This document shows positions 1 through 10,892 of a DNA stretch of 64,000 nucleotides, piece by piece (within the stretch, counting starts at the first letter, position 1; every line of letters begins with the position of its first letter). Made by a program: the position numbers and the translations under genes. The notes beneath the pieces are model-generated. The model was not told where the DNA came from, made no database searches, and was given only the letters and a program-made list of their open reading frames with translations. Where the stretch lies: assembly GCF_954871325.1 (NCBI RefSeq), contig NC_088775.1, positions 9,711,561 to 9,775,560 on the forward strand, given 5' to 3'. The stretch is from Gordionus sp. m RMFG-2023 (Eukaryota; Nematomorpha; Gordioida; Chordodea; Parachordodidae).

Positions 1-688
1 CCCTTAATATATAATATATTAATAACAATTTTTTTTGGTATGAGCACATCTTTGATCGATATTTATTTATGCATAAAATAAGTTTATTTTAGGTTTCCAC
101 TAATAATTTATGATCCTATCATAATAAATATTCAAATTCTTCCAAGATTGTCTAGGTCGTCTTTCCAAGATCATGTTCTGGTCACGGGACCTGATGCCCG
201 GTATCAGTTCTAAATAGCTAAATCAAAAATTGCTAAAAAAAATAAGTAGGTTACCAATTTGATTCCTAATGAAATTACCAAAGATGGCTACCAATTTATG
301 ATGTGGGATTATGTCGTTTGGTTCCCGTTCTAAATCGCTAAAAATAATAAAAAGAATAACAACCACTAAAAAAAATATATTATAGATATCAAATAGTTAT
401 ATTAAATAATTAATACAAATAAATACTTTAAGGGTGATAATATATTTTAATTATATAATTTCAAATCGTTTTACATTTTTAATAATTTGTTAAAATAGTA
501 TTTAAAAAATTTATAATCTAAATAGGAATTATTAAAATATTAAAATATTAAAAAATTTATTATTTCAAAACACAAAATTACAATATATTATTTATTTCTA
601 AATTTATAACAATATTTCTCTAAAATATCCAACTTAATATATTCAAAAAATTTAAAAAATTTTCAAGCATAAATTGGTCTATATATAT

Positions 689-2431
689 CAGAGATCTGCA
701 GAGGTACCATTTGCACGACCCGGCCCGGATATTTTTAAAAAAAATTTTTTACGGCCCGGCCCGGATTTAAAAATTTAAGGCCCGGCCCGGAATTTTTAAA
801 AAAAAATTTTTACGGAACGGCCCGGATTTAAAAATTTAAGGCCCGGCCCGGAATTTTTTAAAATTATATTCGACCTGGTATATACAAAAATTCACCTATG
901 AGGTATTTTACCATATTTTTCAGCGAGTATTATCGCTTATTATTTAAAAAATACATGTAAAAAGGTAATATTTTGAGAATATTATATTGAATTTATAAAA
1001 ATTATAAAACTGTTATTTATAAAAATAGATATTTTGAGCATATACTATATTTTATATTGCATTTATATAAATAAAACAAATATTCATAAAAATGTTAATA
1101 ATATTTTGAGCATATACTCAATTTTATATTGCATTTAAAAATAATAAAACTAATATTTAATGGAAAATATTTTGATATAAAATAAAAATAGATCGCTATT
1201 TAAAAAAATGCATGTATAATAAATAGTATTTTGAAAATATAATCTAATTGCACAATATTAATATAATTTATTTTATAATATAAATTTTTAACAAAAGAAG
1301 ATAATTGTATTATATAATATTGTAAAAAAAAATAATGAAAAATGTTGGATTAAAAACTTTCATGACTCAAGGTAAATATAATAAATATTTGACAGTTTGC
1401 AAAGTAAAAAACCAGCATGATTGACAAAACTCTATACTCAAGAAAGATATTAAAAATTCACAAATTATCATGAAGAAAGAGAAGCATATCTACCATTTCA
1501 GGTTGAAGATTACTTCTTCTTTCTTCAAGAATTCTTGTAGTAGAAAAATTCCGCTCACAGCTAGCACTTGAAGCAGGAATTGCCAATTTTGCTAAAATTG
1601 GAAATTCGCTTTGATGAGCCGCCCACCACTCTAACAAATTATCCACCTTAAATGTTTCATCTATTTTTTTATTTATGTAATTATAATATTCATCATCGGG
1701 TATTGACATATTACCAGAATTACCATCGACCCATTTGTCATAAAACGATTCAGTTTGTTTAACAACAGTCGTAATTTGACTGGTCGATGGTATTTCATTT
1801 ACTTCCTGAGCCTCTAATTTAGTATAATCTTTTATATAGTTTTCCGTCATCTTGCGATCTGTCCCTGACTATATACGTAATTGCTTGAATTTGGGACAGA
1901 GAAAAAGAGAAATAAAATGATACTTGTGTAAGCCAAATTTTTCAATTAAAAAATGCTTTATATTAAGTAAAATCAATTTTATTTCTCCTTTTTCGCTTTG
2001 AAAGGTATTACAAACTTCAAGAAGTGATATTCCTTTATTTGATTGTTTTGGTAAAATATATTCAAAAAATTTAGATATGAATTATAAAAAAATATATTAA
2101 TAATACTTGAATATTGTGGCTTATTTAAGATATTTCTTTATTTGATTGTTTTGGTAAAAATTTAGATATGAATTATAAAAAAATATATTAATACTTTGAA
2201 TAAATTTGCAGTAACCATCACCCAATATTATATTAATCATAACTATAATATAATATAATCTTATAACCATTAACTCATAATGTAAAAATTTGTATAAAAA
2301 ATATTAAGGCCCGGCCCGGGTTTAACAATCTTAGGCCCGGCCCGGATATATTAAAAAAAAATTTTTAGGCCCGGCCCGGGTATATTTAAAAAATTTAAAA
2401 CCGGGTTTAGGGCCGGGCCTGCAGGTCTCTG
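689..2431 (-). mobile_element. hAT DNA transposon with GC-ladder termini
   Basis: Terminal repeats begin CAGAGATCTGCAG at 689 and end CTGCAGGTCTCTG at 2431, flanked on both sides by the same 8-base string atatatat (681-688 and 2432-2439). An 8-base target duplication is the hAT signature, although an AT-repeat target makes this copy less decisive. Inside each end lie several GGCCCGGCCCGG boxes spaced by A/T runs (716-860 and 2310-2420). The centre holds only the C-terminal part of a hAT transposase (1458-1850, minus). At about 1.74 kb it is shorter than an autonomous hAT, so it is probably an internally deleted copy. Confidence 0.85.
1458..1850 (-). pseudogene. hAT transposase C-terminal fragment (hATC dimerisation domain)
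   Basis: The 130-codon frame carries the hAT dimerisation signature: LLEWWAAHQSEFPILAKLA, then PASSASCERNFS, then LEERRSNLQPEMVDMLLFLH. This is the W-W / ASSASxERxFS / RxxLxPE pattern of ZBED-like hAT transposases. The DDE catalytic core and BED finger are not visible upstream within the element, so it is a truncated remnant, possibly kept open by chance or recent age. It lies inside the terminal repeats of the 689-2431 element. Its start at 1850 is only the first ATG and need not be a real start. Confidence 0.85.
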
Positions 2432-2462
2432 ATATATATATAATATATATATCAAATAATAA

Positions 2463-2759
2463 TTATGTTTTTTGAATATCAATAAAAATAATGTTGATAC
2501 TTGACATATCCTTCCTCTTTAACAATAAGAAATCCCTATAAGTGTTATTAGTTCCAATAAATTTGCATCCTTTATTTTTTTTCTTTTTTAACGACCCTAA
2601 GTTATTCTTTATTAACGCCTTGAACAACGAATTTCTCACGATGTCTGTACCTCCTTGCTCTTTCCTTCCTTTTTGATTTATACAGCATCTTACAAGAAAT
2701 AATATCCTGATCATGTATTCTCTACTGCCGGGTGTTACCTCTTGATAATTAAATTGCAT
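2463..2759 (-). CDS. Unrecognised 98-codon ORF
   Basis: A lysine-rich frame immediately outside the hAT element. It opens at an ATG (2759) and contains a possible splice donor after GAG (gtaaca) and another after the FL codons (gtaaga), so part of it could be an exon rather than a single ORF. I recognise no domain. It is a little richer in G and C than its surroundings, which weakly favours past coding function. It may equally be chance. Confidence 0.2.
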   Translation of the reverse strand: MQFNYQEVTPGSREYMIRILFLVRCCINQKGRKEQGGTDIVRNSLFKALIKNNLGSLKKKKNKGCKFIGTNNTYRDFLLLKRKDMSSINIIFIDIQKT

Positions 2760-3120
2760 TTCTCTGCAAATGGTATTTATCGGCGTGCATATATGGATGT
2801 TATAGCAACAATCAATATATTTTTTTTGTCACGCCTCTTTTCCTTGGTCTATCTCAAATGAGCTTCGAAATCCTTAATTGATATTCGACTCTTTAGACAT
2901 TTTTTTAGAGTTCCATTTTAAGCTTCTTTTTGGTAAACCACATCAATTTTATTCTGTTATCTCTGATTGTTTATACTCCCTAGTAATTCTTTATTTTTTT
3001 AATTACCATTTCTCACTACATATAATTCTTAATACCTCGAAATCTGCCATGTTGTTTCATATTTTTCTACAAATAATTTAATTACTTTCCAATCTATTAA
3101 ATTTGACATCTGCCATCTGA

Positions 3121-3266
3121 AGTGTTGTTAAAAATCTCGATTTAGCCAATTTTTAATTAAAAATTTAGGCCATGATCTCATTGTCCAAACTTTCTTGTAA
3201 AATATTTTTTTGCTAAAATATTGGCTTGGTTTAGCCGTTTTTAAAATCGAGCCGTTTAACAACACT
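3121..3266. mobile_element. MITE, AGTGTTGTTAAA family
   Basis: A 146-base element with near-perfect ends: AGTGTTGTTAAA at 3121 and TTTAACAACACT at 3266. Internally, ctcgatttagcc on the left is answered by a cggctaaacc-type string on the right. It is non-coding. Related, more decayed copies lie at 8271-8467, 20784-21009, 29160-29345, 31925-32060, 49402-49555 and 54676-54918, recognised by shared internal strings such as agacatctatta and gcgaaatc-cgaggc. Confidence 0.75.
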
Positions 3267-3504
3267 ATATTCTGGAGACCTCGCAAATCATTTAATATCT
3301 TTACTTTTTACTTCGTGCTTATTTTAATCTTATTCAAAGTTTCACCAAGGCCCTTAGATTAATTTGATTAGTCTTATTATTATCTTGATGATCTATCAAA
3401 TTTTAAATTATTTTTAGTTTTAAATATTTATCCATGATAAATTCATGTTCATTTTATTAAATCGGTTATAAAGCTGTTTTTTTAAAGACCAGATTATGCC
3501 GGAT

Positions 3505-3641
3505 ATTCGTGCTTGGTTCATCTTCTTGACTCATTACAAGTGAATCAATAAGTTTAATATTTGTCCGAGTTCAAGTATTTTGTGGACATTAAACTTGTTG
3601 ATTCACTTTTAATGAGTCAATAAGACCAACCGAGCATGAAT
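3505..3641. repeat. Foldback palindrome of about 137 bases
   Basis: The left arm (ttcgtgcttgg ... cttgactcatt ... gtgaatcaa ... aatatttgtcc) is answered by the right arm (ggacattaaactt ... ttgattcac ... aatgagtcaa ... gagcatgaa) around a 15-20 base centre. It would form a long hairpin, as expected for a foldback MITE. Confidence 0.75.
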
Positions 3642-4010
3642 TAAAACGGAAAATTTTGAGAATATAATGAGTTGAGAGTTAATTATTTTAAAGATATGGT
3701 AGTTATAAATTGAAAAAATAAATATCGTATTATAATATGGTAACCTAAAATAGTAAATAAGTATATTATATTATAAATAAATATAATAAGTTAACATTTA
3801 AATATTTTTAATTAATAAATTTTTTAAAATACTATTTTAACAAAAATATCAATTTGTAAAACGCATACTTAATATTATTTCATTTTAATATATATTATCA
3901 CCCTTAAATATATATTTGTATTAATTATTAAATATTTGTTGTCAATAATAATTATTTTTTAGTGGTAGTTAATTTTTTATTATTTTTAGCGATTGTTATA
4001 TTTAGAGATT

Positions 4011-4683
4011 CCTTGTGTTCATCGTCACCACAAGAACATGTAATAATAATAGGTTATCACGGTGTTTCCAGCAACATTATTAAGCGTCTGTAGGTATTCC
4101 TATGAAAAAATACATAATGACATTGTGACATGTCAATACTGAGAATTGAGACCATTTTGTTACACTTAAAATCGAGCGTTAATCCATTCTTTCTTTTTCA
4201 GTAAGTATTTTTGTAACAGAAAATTGGAAATAAGGTCCTGCAATGTCCCAGAATATAGATGCACCCACATGGCGTCTGATCCGAATTCATTTGATGGCTA
4301 TTCATGCAATGTGCCTAACTGACATCTAAGCAGACTTTAAAAATAATATGGCAACTCTCCAATGGTGTCACAACTAAATCAGATGATCGTTCGAACCCAA
4401 GTTGTGTACAAGGTCCGACTCGCACAGGACATCAGGCTAAAGATTTGCAAAAGAATTTTTAATCCTACAAACGGTTTAGTAGCAAATTTTTTTTAGGCCT
4501 AGGCCTATAACGGCTCGAAATACGTAGGGAAGAAATATTGATTAATTCTTTTGCCCAGCCCAAATAAACTTTTTTAGACGTTATGGGCCAAGTATTGGGC
4601 TTTGCAGACGTCTAATATAGATATAACAATTAATTTATAAAAAGGTGTAGAAATAGATAGTCATAAAAATTAGATATAGATAT
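4011..4683. other. Non-coding stretch, slightly GC-richer
   Basis: No ORF, RNA gene or clear repeat could be supported. The sequence from about 4240 to 4640 is visibly less AT-rich than its surroundings and contains the palindromic taggcctaggccta near 4495, so it may be an old unrecognised repeat. Confidence 0.4.
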
Positions 4684-5052
4684 TTAAAATGCGATGGCCG
4701 GAAAATTTTTACAAGCCGGGGTAAACTTTTGGCAAAAATTTAACGGGCTGGCCTTTGCAGATCTCAAGTCCAATGCCAACATTGTCTTTTCGACAAAGGG
4801 CATAAAAATCACAGATGCAAGTAGATCAATTCTATAACCGAAAAAAAAGTATTTGACTGCAAAGATCAATTTTAGAAACCAAATAGAATCTAAATATCTT
4901 ATTTTTCCAAAATAAGATACTCCAATATTTCTAAACTCGATCTGAATGCAGCTAATATTTTTTTTGAAAAATTTTTTCGGATTGTGGATGGATCGGCCTC
5001 TGGCGACTTTCACTATTGTATTAATGTTAAGAGCAGCAAAGAGAGGGTGCAT
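4684..5052 (-). CDS. Unrecognised 122-codon ORF
   Basis: An uninterrupted frame from ATG at 5052 to TAA at 4684, unusually long for sequence this AT-rich. The predicted product is basic at its N-terminus, with a hydrophobic, aromatic-rich middle (residues about 52-85, around FLKLIFAVKYFFFGYRI) and five cysteines or fewer. No domain is recognised. There is no convincing splice pattern or neighbouring gene. It could be a real small membrane-associated protein, an exon of a longer gene, or a fragment of an unrecognised mobile element. Confidence 0.35.
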   Translation of the reverse strand: MHPLFAALNINTIVKVARGRSIHNPKKFFKKNISCIQIEFRNIGVSYFGKIRYLDSIWFLKLIFAVKYFFFGYRIDLLASVIFMPFVEKTMLALDLRSAKASPLNFCQKFTPACKNFPAIAF

Positions 5053-8000
5053 TAAGATTTTAATTCGTTTTTTGGGGTTAATATATAATAAATAAAGAAA
5101 ATTTCAATTAACTTTGCATGCTTTCTTCAATTTAGTAATTTCTTCTTTGTTCAAGACTTCAATCACCCCTGAAGATTTTGAACGATTTTCACTAAAGGAG
5201 ACACCTTTTATATCATTTATAAAAATACAAAAAAAATATTTTATTATAAATATATAATTTTAATTTTATAATGTTATGATTAATTATATATATATCGGTA
5301 AATGGTTTGAGTTTTGAAATTATAAACGGACTCTACATTATTGAAGTTTTGAAAAACCATATATAAATTAAAGGACTATTCATCAAGTTAAAAAAAATAT
5401 CACTAATTGTTGTGTCCTATTTCCGAGGAAATCATAAAATATAAGTGGAACCAGAAAGAAGAAAAAATTGGTCTGATGCAGGGGTTTTTATTTATTAAGA
5501 TTAAATTTATTTAAATTATTTTTAAAAAAAATCCAAATTTAATTATGATAATTTTTTTTTTGTAAATCATTAATAAATTTTTCGTTATGTCGTAATGATA
5601 AATGTAAGCATGTATCATATAAATAAAATGTTTAAACCAGTTCCATATAATAAATGGCGGTTTTCGAAAAATATTCCAAACGTGTGACTAAATATGTTAT
5701 TATTAATCATTGATGATCTGTTTCACATTTATATAAATGTATAATAATTGATCTTTTATTAACTTCCCATGTTGACATAGAATTAAAAAAATTAAACCCC
5801 CCCCCTACCCTACCAAGTTGCCCTGGTGGCATTGAGTGTTGTTGAGTATCATCTATTTTTATAATAGATTGTTGAGTATCAATGTAATCAAATTCATTTC
5901 ATACACATGTCAAGATATTATGTTAAACAATTGTACCCACCCCTTTCCATGACTAGAACCGATTAATAAAGCTCAGAAATTAATAAGCCTTAATTTGAAA
6001 ATAAAATACTTAAATAGCTAAAATTTCTGAGCGATTTAGTATTTCTTCTGGGAGATTCAACAAAAATTTTTATTTTAAGAAAAATATCTGTGAAATTCTG
6101 TATAAATCCTTAGCTTTAAAGCCTTGTCCTAGTTGATTTATTATTAAATATACGGTTATTAAGTATCTACTAAACAGCCTAAAAAGCAAACGAAAAAACA
6201 ATGCCAATAAATTCTTAAAACAAACCTAAATAAGATCAAGTTCAAAAGCTGTTTAGTCTAAGTAGGCTAAAACGTATTTAAGTATCAAAATGAACTAGAA
6301 CAATTTTTTTTACAAACATAAAAAAAATTATTCACCTTATTATTGTTGTTATGGATTGAGTCATCTTATCATGGAAGAATTGAATCATCAAATAAAATGT
6401 ATTTTACCACAAAGTGGTTATAGAACACTATATACAGACAATATGTTTCTCAGACAAACATAAAATTTTATAAATAAAATCTAAAAATCAAGTTGTTTTA
6501 TAGACAATACTTTTAGTCAATCAACTATATTTGACTGGCCAATTAACCAGCTTGCCGACCCTGATTGAGTCTATATGATGTGTGATTGTGACTAGAGCCC
6601 TGCAATTCATCTAGGTGGCCTAAAATTTAAAAAATGGGTAGAAGGCTTGAACTCAATTTTTTTAAATTGGGCCAGGCCTGCCTAAAAAATATACAAAAAT
6701 TTTAAAAAAATAACAGGATATTGATTTCTCGTTTTATCAAAGTAAAAAATTATATACAAATCAATTAGTTTCACTTCATAAAAATGCATTTACTTTTAAA
6801 AATAAATGTGGGTTCAGACTTTGGACCAGGCTTGGGTCAAAAAAATTGAGGTTATTTTAAATGAGAACATAAATATGTCATGTTGTTATATGAATTATTT
6901 TAACCTTCCAAATCAATTAATTTAATAGAAATATTAACAAAGCTTATAACCAAATAAAATAAATTTTAAAATATGACTTATACTTTATGTATATATTTAT
7001 TTAGTAATAGTTTATGAAATTAAAATTGATATGAATTTATTAAGATTAATCTAAAAAAATAGCACTTAAAATTAATAATAAATTTAAACCAATTATTTAA
7101 TATATTATTAATATGTTATGAATTAAATTTTAGCAAAAATACTTTACTTAGATTGTTAGTATCGTAAACAATGTAATAAAATAATTTCAGATAATTATTG
7201 TCAATAACAAATGATATTAAATTGTAGTAAACCATGGGTTTAAAGATAATTTAGTTAAATGGTTAAATATTGCAAGTAAACCTTCTGGGTGAGTTGCATA
7301 GTCAGGTTTAACAATTGTATCTGGAACAATTCTTTTAGGGGTCTATATAGGCAAAATATAAGTAAATAACATAATTTTTAAAAATACATAAGGGAAAGGT
7401 CTTAATAATCCTGAGTAAGTATAATGGGAATTGTTTTCTTTAATATTTTCTACTGATCCTATAATTTATGAATAAAAGGGATATAAACAATAAACAAACT
7501 CACTTGCCTGTTTGTGCTGTAACTTGTGTGAGTCCCATGATTGGCGAAAGCAATCCTATAAGATAATAAGTATATACATTATATTTATTAAAACCTGTGA
7601 ACAAAAGTGGACTCCATCTGAAATTCCGAGTTTTAAGCAAGTAGGACATCTAAAATTTGCAACTTTTTTGCAATCCACTTTTGAGCATATTAAATTTTGC
7701 ATTATGGCAACATATTATGCATACATTCATATAGAATGAGCACATGCTTCGGGAGTAGGGGAGACAACCAATAACATAAAATATTATTTGAATAAATTTT
7801 ATTGTTTAAAAGCTTTAAATATGTTAAAATTTAAATATAATCAAAATAAAAATAAGTTTATAAAAACACTAATGACCAACTTATCAGCAATTTGTTTTCA
7901 CTCTTTTTGATCAGTTCCTGTAGTAGTTAGTTGTGTTGTTAGGTTAAACCGAGACTTAACCTGAATTCTATTCAAGTTTTAAGTGGCAAAATTTAATTCA

Positions 8001-8270
8001 AGTGGAACAGCTCAATAAGCGATGTAAGTTAGTCGATGAGTTGTTTATAAAGTTGGCTCAATATTTTTTAATGTTTTCCTCATGAAATAACAATAATAGC
8101 AAACCAATTCAAAATGAATTTTAGTCGACTTTGAAGCCAAGCAGACTCTAAAGCCAACTGATCTAGCCAACTTATACTGCTAGCCGCTCAAATTAAAGTC
8201 CTATGTTAAAATTCCATCTCTAGTTCAAAGTCATAAGAATTCGACTTTTTACAAGGCTAATAGTTGACAA
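5053..8270. other. Intergenic, no supported gene
   Basis: Mostly A/T-rich sequence. Visible items are a C9 run with short flanks at about 5797-5830, a short direct repeat of ttgttgagtatcat-type strings near 5840-5880, and a degraded GC-richer segment at 6595-6845. The frame at 7512-7739 gives a cysteine-rich 75-residue peptide with no recognisable motif, and I do not accept it as a gene. Confidence 0.4.
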
Positions 8271-8467
8271 AGATATTAAACGGCCAGATTTGGGTCAATT
8301 TTAAAAAACAGCCAGATTAAATATTTAGCCACAATAATATTACGTCAGACTAGATATTCTGCTTATAATTGTCAGAAAGATTTAAACATCTATTGGCCGA
8401 ATCTCGAGGCTTATATGCTAAAATCTTAAACGGGCCGTTTTTAAAAATCGACTCAAATAGGGCTATT
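8271..8467. mobile_element. Decayed MITE, GTTGTTAAA family
   Basis: It shares aaacggccagattt at its left, ggccg-aatctcgaggc in the centre and aaacgggccgttttt near its right end with the other members of the family whose best copy is 3121-3266. The termini are eroded and no target duplication is visible. Confidence 0.5.
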
Positions 8468-9479
8468 AGACATCATATGTTGGCAAATAACTGTCATGTT
8501 TTTTAGGGGCTTAACTATATTTATCTCAGATTAAAGCGATTAGAAAAGCTAAATTATGAACAGTGTCAATCACAAGCTATCTTTTCCCATCTATATTGAA
8601 AAAGTTTAAAGTCCTATTGCGGGAGCTAATGATAAACTATAAAAGATATAAGGATAGAGATAATATTCATGAATATCTTCTTGAATAAAATATTTTCGAA
8701 AATATCGATTATTAAATCGTTATGATTTAATATATTTTATTTATGTTTATATGAATTTTAATACAGTATTTGTTAAGTGAATAAAATAACACGGGTGTAT
8801 TATCTTCTATATAAAGGTGGTGAAACAAATAAAATAAATATAATTTCATAAATAAAACAATAAAATCTTTGAAGAATTAGAAATAGGTATGGCTATAAGC
8901 TCTATTCTCAGAATTTATTTTGATTCAAATAATAATTTTCAAAAATTCCAACGTCCGAATTTCTTCAAAAGTAGAATCTAAGAATTTGTCTTCTATGATA
9001 TTATTCTATTGCGGGGTAGTTTTTAACTTTATTATAACCTTTTTAAATCCAATAAATGATGCTATTATTATCTTTATTTCTGATTTTATTCCAACAAATT
9101 TTAATTTTATTCCATTTTAGTTATTTTATTACCATTAAATTAATATTTTACAATTTGACACTTAAATTATCGATATTGCTCTTATATGGTAATTTTCTAA
9201 AAATAGGTTAACACATAATATTAATCTCAATTTCTCGATTTTTTTAGAAGAATAAATTTTAAATGATCAATTCTTTCTATCAGCATTTACATATTCTACC
9301 ATATATAGATATTTTTTAGAACAATAATATTTTACATTACATTTCCAATTAATCATATATTAATAAAACTGATAAATGAAATCATGCATAAAACTTATCA
9401 TTTAAAATATCAGGCATAAAAAATGATTAAAAAAAACAGGATATTATGTAAAAAGTAAAATACTATTATTTATTTTATT
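8468..9479. other. Intergenic, nothing supported
   Basis: A/T-rich sequence with short chance frames only (for example 8920-9120). No splice-bounded coding block, RNA gene or repeat could be assigned. Confidence 0.4.
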
Positions 9480-9835
9480 TGGGGTGCGTTTCTCCTATAG
9501 ACATTCCCTCTAAGACTTTTCTCCTATAATATTTTCGCCTAAGGAGCGCCAATGGTCAATTAGTAAGCATTTTGCCTATAGAATTTTTGAAGACTTCTCC
9601 AATAGCTTTTTGCCCTAAATATTTTTGCTTAAGGAGATCTATTACAATGGCTATGGTCTTTTAGCCTAGGGATCGCCAATAAGTAGCCATTTTGTCCAAT
9701 GCTTTACGCCTATAGCTTTTTTTCTCCAAAAGAACGCCAATGCCAATAAGTAACCATTTCGCTTATTGAATTTTCGCTCAATACATTTTGGCTATAGCCT
9801 TTTCGCCTAAGGAGTGCCAATAAATGCCAATAATG
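9480..9835. repeat. Degenerate tandem repeat (CGCCTAAGGAGYGCCAAT)
   Basis: About four imperfect units of roughly 75-100 bases. Recurrent strings are tttcgcctaaggag, gcgccaat or gtgccaat, aataagtaaccatttcg or aataagtagccattttg, and gcctatag. The frame at 9710-9931 lies inside this block and is a by-product of it. The composition differs from the flanks. It may be an old minisatellite or the internal array of an unrecognised transposon. Confidence 0.65.
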
Positions 9836-10103
9836 AACGGTATACTGTTGATTCACTCCAACCATAATCTTTATTGAATTATGAGCAAACATCAAAATTA
9901 TAGATTTCCAGATTAGATATTTTCCTCTCATTCAAAGATCAATCTCAATGGAGTGACCCATGTCATAGTTGAAACATTTCAAAAATCATCGTATGTTTGG
10001 ATTATTAAGTTATATGTTTATATTTAGATTAATAAAATTTGATTTTGAAATCATTCTATATTTCGATTATTAAGTTATATTTTATATTTAGATTTAGAAA
10101 TTT

Positions 10104-10145
10104 CAGGCGCGTACGCAGGAATTTGGTCTGGGGTGGGGGGATAAT
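10104..10145. mobile_element. Transposon terminus fragment
   Basis: The string CAGGCGCGTACGCAGGAAT followed by a G-rich run (ggggtgggggg) resembles the outer end of a hAT-type element. No matching opposite end with a duplication was found nearby, so only one terminus is supported. Confidence 0.35.
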
Positions 10146-10503
10146 AAAATTTTTTAAGAAATATTATTGTTTTTTTAAAATATCAAGCATAAATTTATTA
10201 GGACTAATAACTATTTCTAATACACAATTTAAATTAATGTGAATTATAAAAAAATTATATGTAAAGAATCACTTAAATGACCCAAAATAGAAATTTGAAT
10301 TTTTTGAGCCTTTACACAAAGAGTTTCTTAGGAATAATTGCATTTTGTATGTAATACATTTACAATGTAAAATCCAATCTTCGTTGTGATTGAGCTAATT
10401 TTTCAATTATCTCATCCTTGCTTGTCGTCAAATACCTATGAATATTCAAAAGATTCAAACCTTTCAATCTACTTTCAGATGTTGTACTTCTTGGTATGTT
10501 TTT

Positions 10504-10892
10504 CAGAGACCTGCAGGCCCGGCCCCCGGGCCGGACAGTATTTTATTTTTAAATATACCCGGGCCGAGCCCAAAATTTTTTAAAAAAAACACCCAAGCCG
10601 GGCTTAAATTATTTAAAAAAAACACCCAATCCGGACTGTATTTTTTAAAACAGTCTATATTTGAAATCGTTATTATTAGCTAATAAAAATCAAAAATAAA
10701 TATAATTTATTTTAAAAAAATCCGGGTCGGGCCTAAAAATTTTTTAAAAAAAGCCGAGTCGGGCCTAAATATTTTTTTTAAAAAAGCCAGGCCGGGCCTG
10801 AAATTTTTTTAAAAAAAACCTAGGCCGGGCCGTAAAAAATCTTTAAAAAAATCCGGGCCGTGCTCTGCAAATGGTACTTCTCCAGGTCTCTG
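10504..10892. mobile_element. GC-ladder element, non-autonomous copy
   Basis: It opens CAGAGACCTGCAG (10504) and closes with gcaaatggtacttctccaggtctctg (ends 10892), matching the termini of the 689-2431 hAT. Between them sit eight or more GC boxes of the gggccgggc type, each separated by A/T runs of about 20-30 bases. It is non-coding. The flanking octamers atgttttt and ttattctt match poorly, so the target duplication has decayed or the exact ends differ by a base or two. The two overlapping frames inside it are artefacts. Confidence 0.8.

Larger units (their letters stand above)
300..4010. repeat. Inverted-repeat arms enclosing 3.3 kb
   Basis: The stretch at about 306-510 reappears in inverted orientation at about 3840-4005. 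Shared landmarks are the block cgctaaaaataataaaaa, the block ccactaaaaaa, attaatacaaat and aagggtgataatata, in the same order on opposite strands. The arms are roughly 170-200 bases and diverged. They enclose the GC-ladder hAT at 689-2431 and a MITE at 3121-3266. This may be one larger old transposon with later insertions, or two independent copies of one repeat in opposite orientation. No coding segment could be assigned to the larger unit. Confidence 0.5.

Noticed and set aside
690-870. CRISPR-like array from regularly spaced GC boxes
   Set aside because: Spacers are low-complexity A/T runs, boxes are short and palindromic, and the array lies inside hAT terminal repeats of a eukaryotic contig.
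7512-7739. 75-codon cysteine-rich plus-strand ORF
   Set aside because: No motif, no splice or neighbour support, and within the length expected by chance.
9710-9931. 73-codon minus-strand ORF
   Set aside because: It is generated by the degenerate CGCCTAAGGAG tandem repeat.
10386-10683. Two overlapping plus-strand frames
   Set aside because: They read through the GC-ladder element and give Pro/Gly/Arg-rich repeats without any domain.
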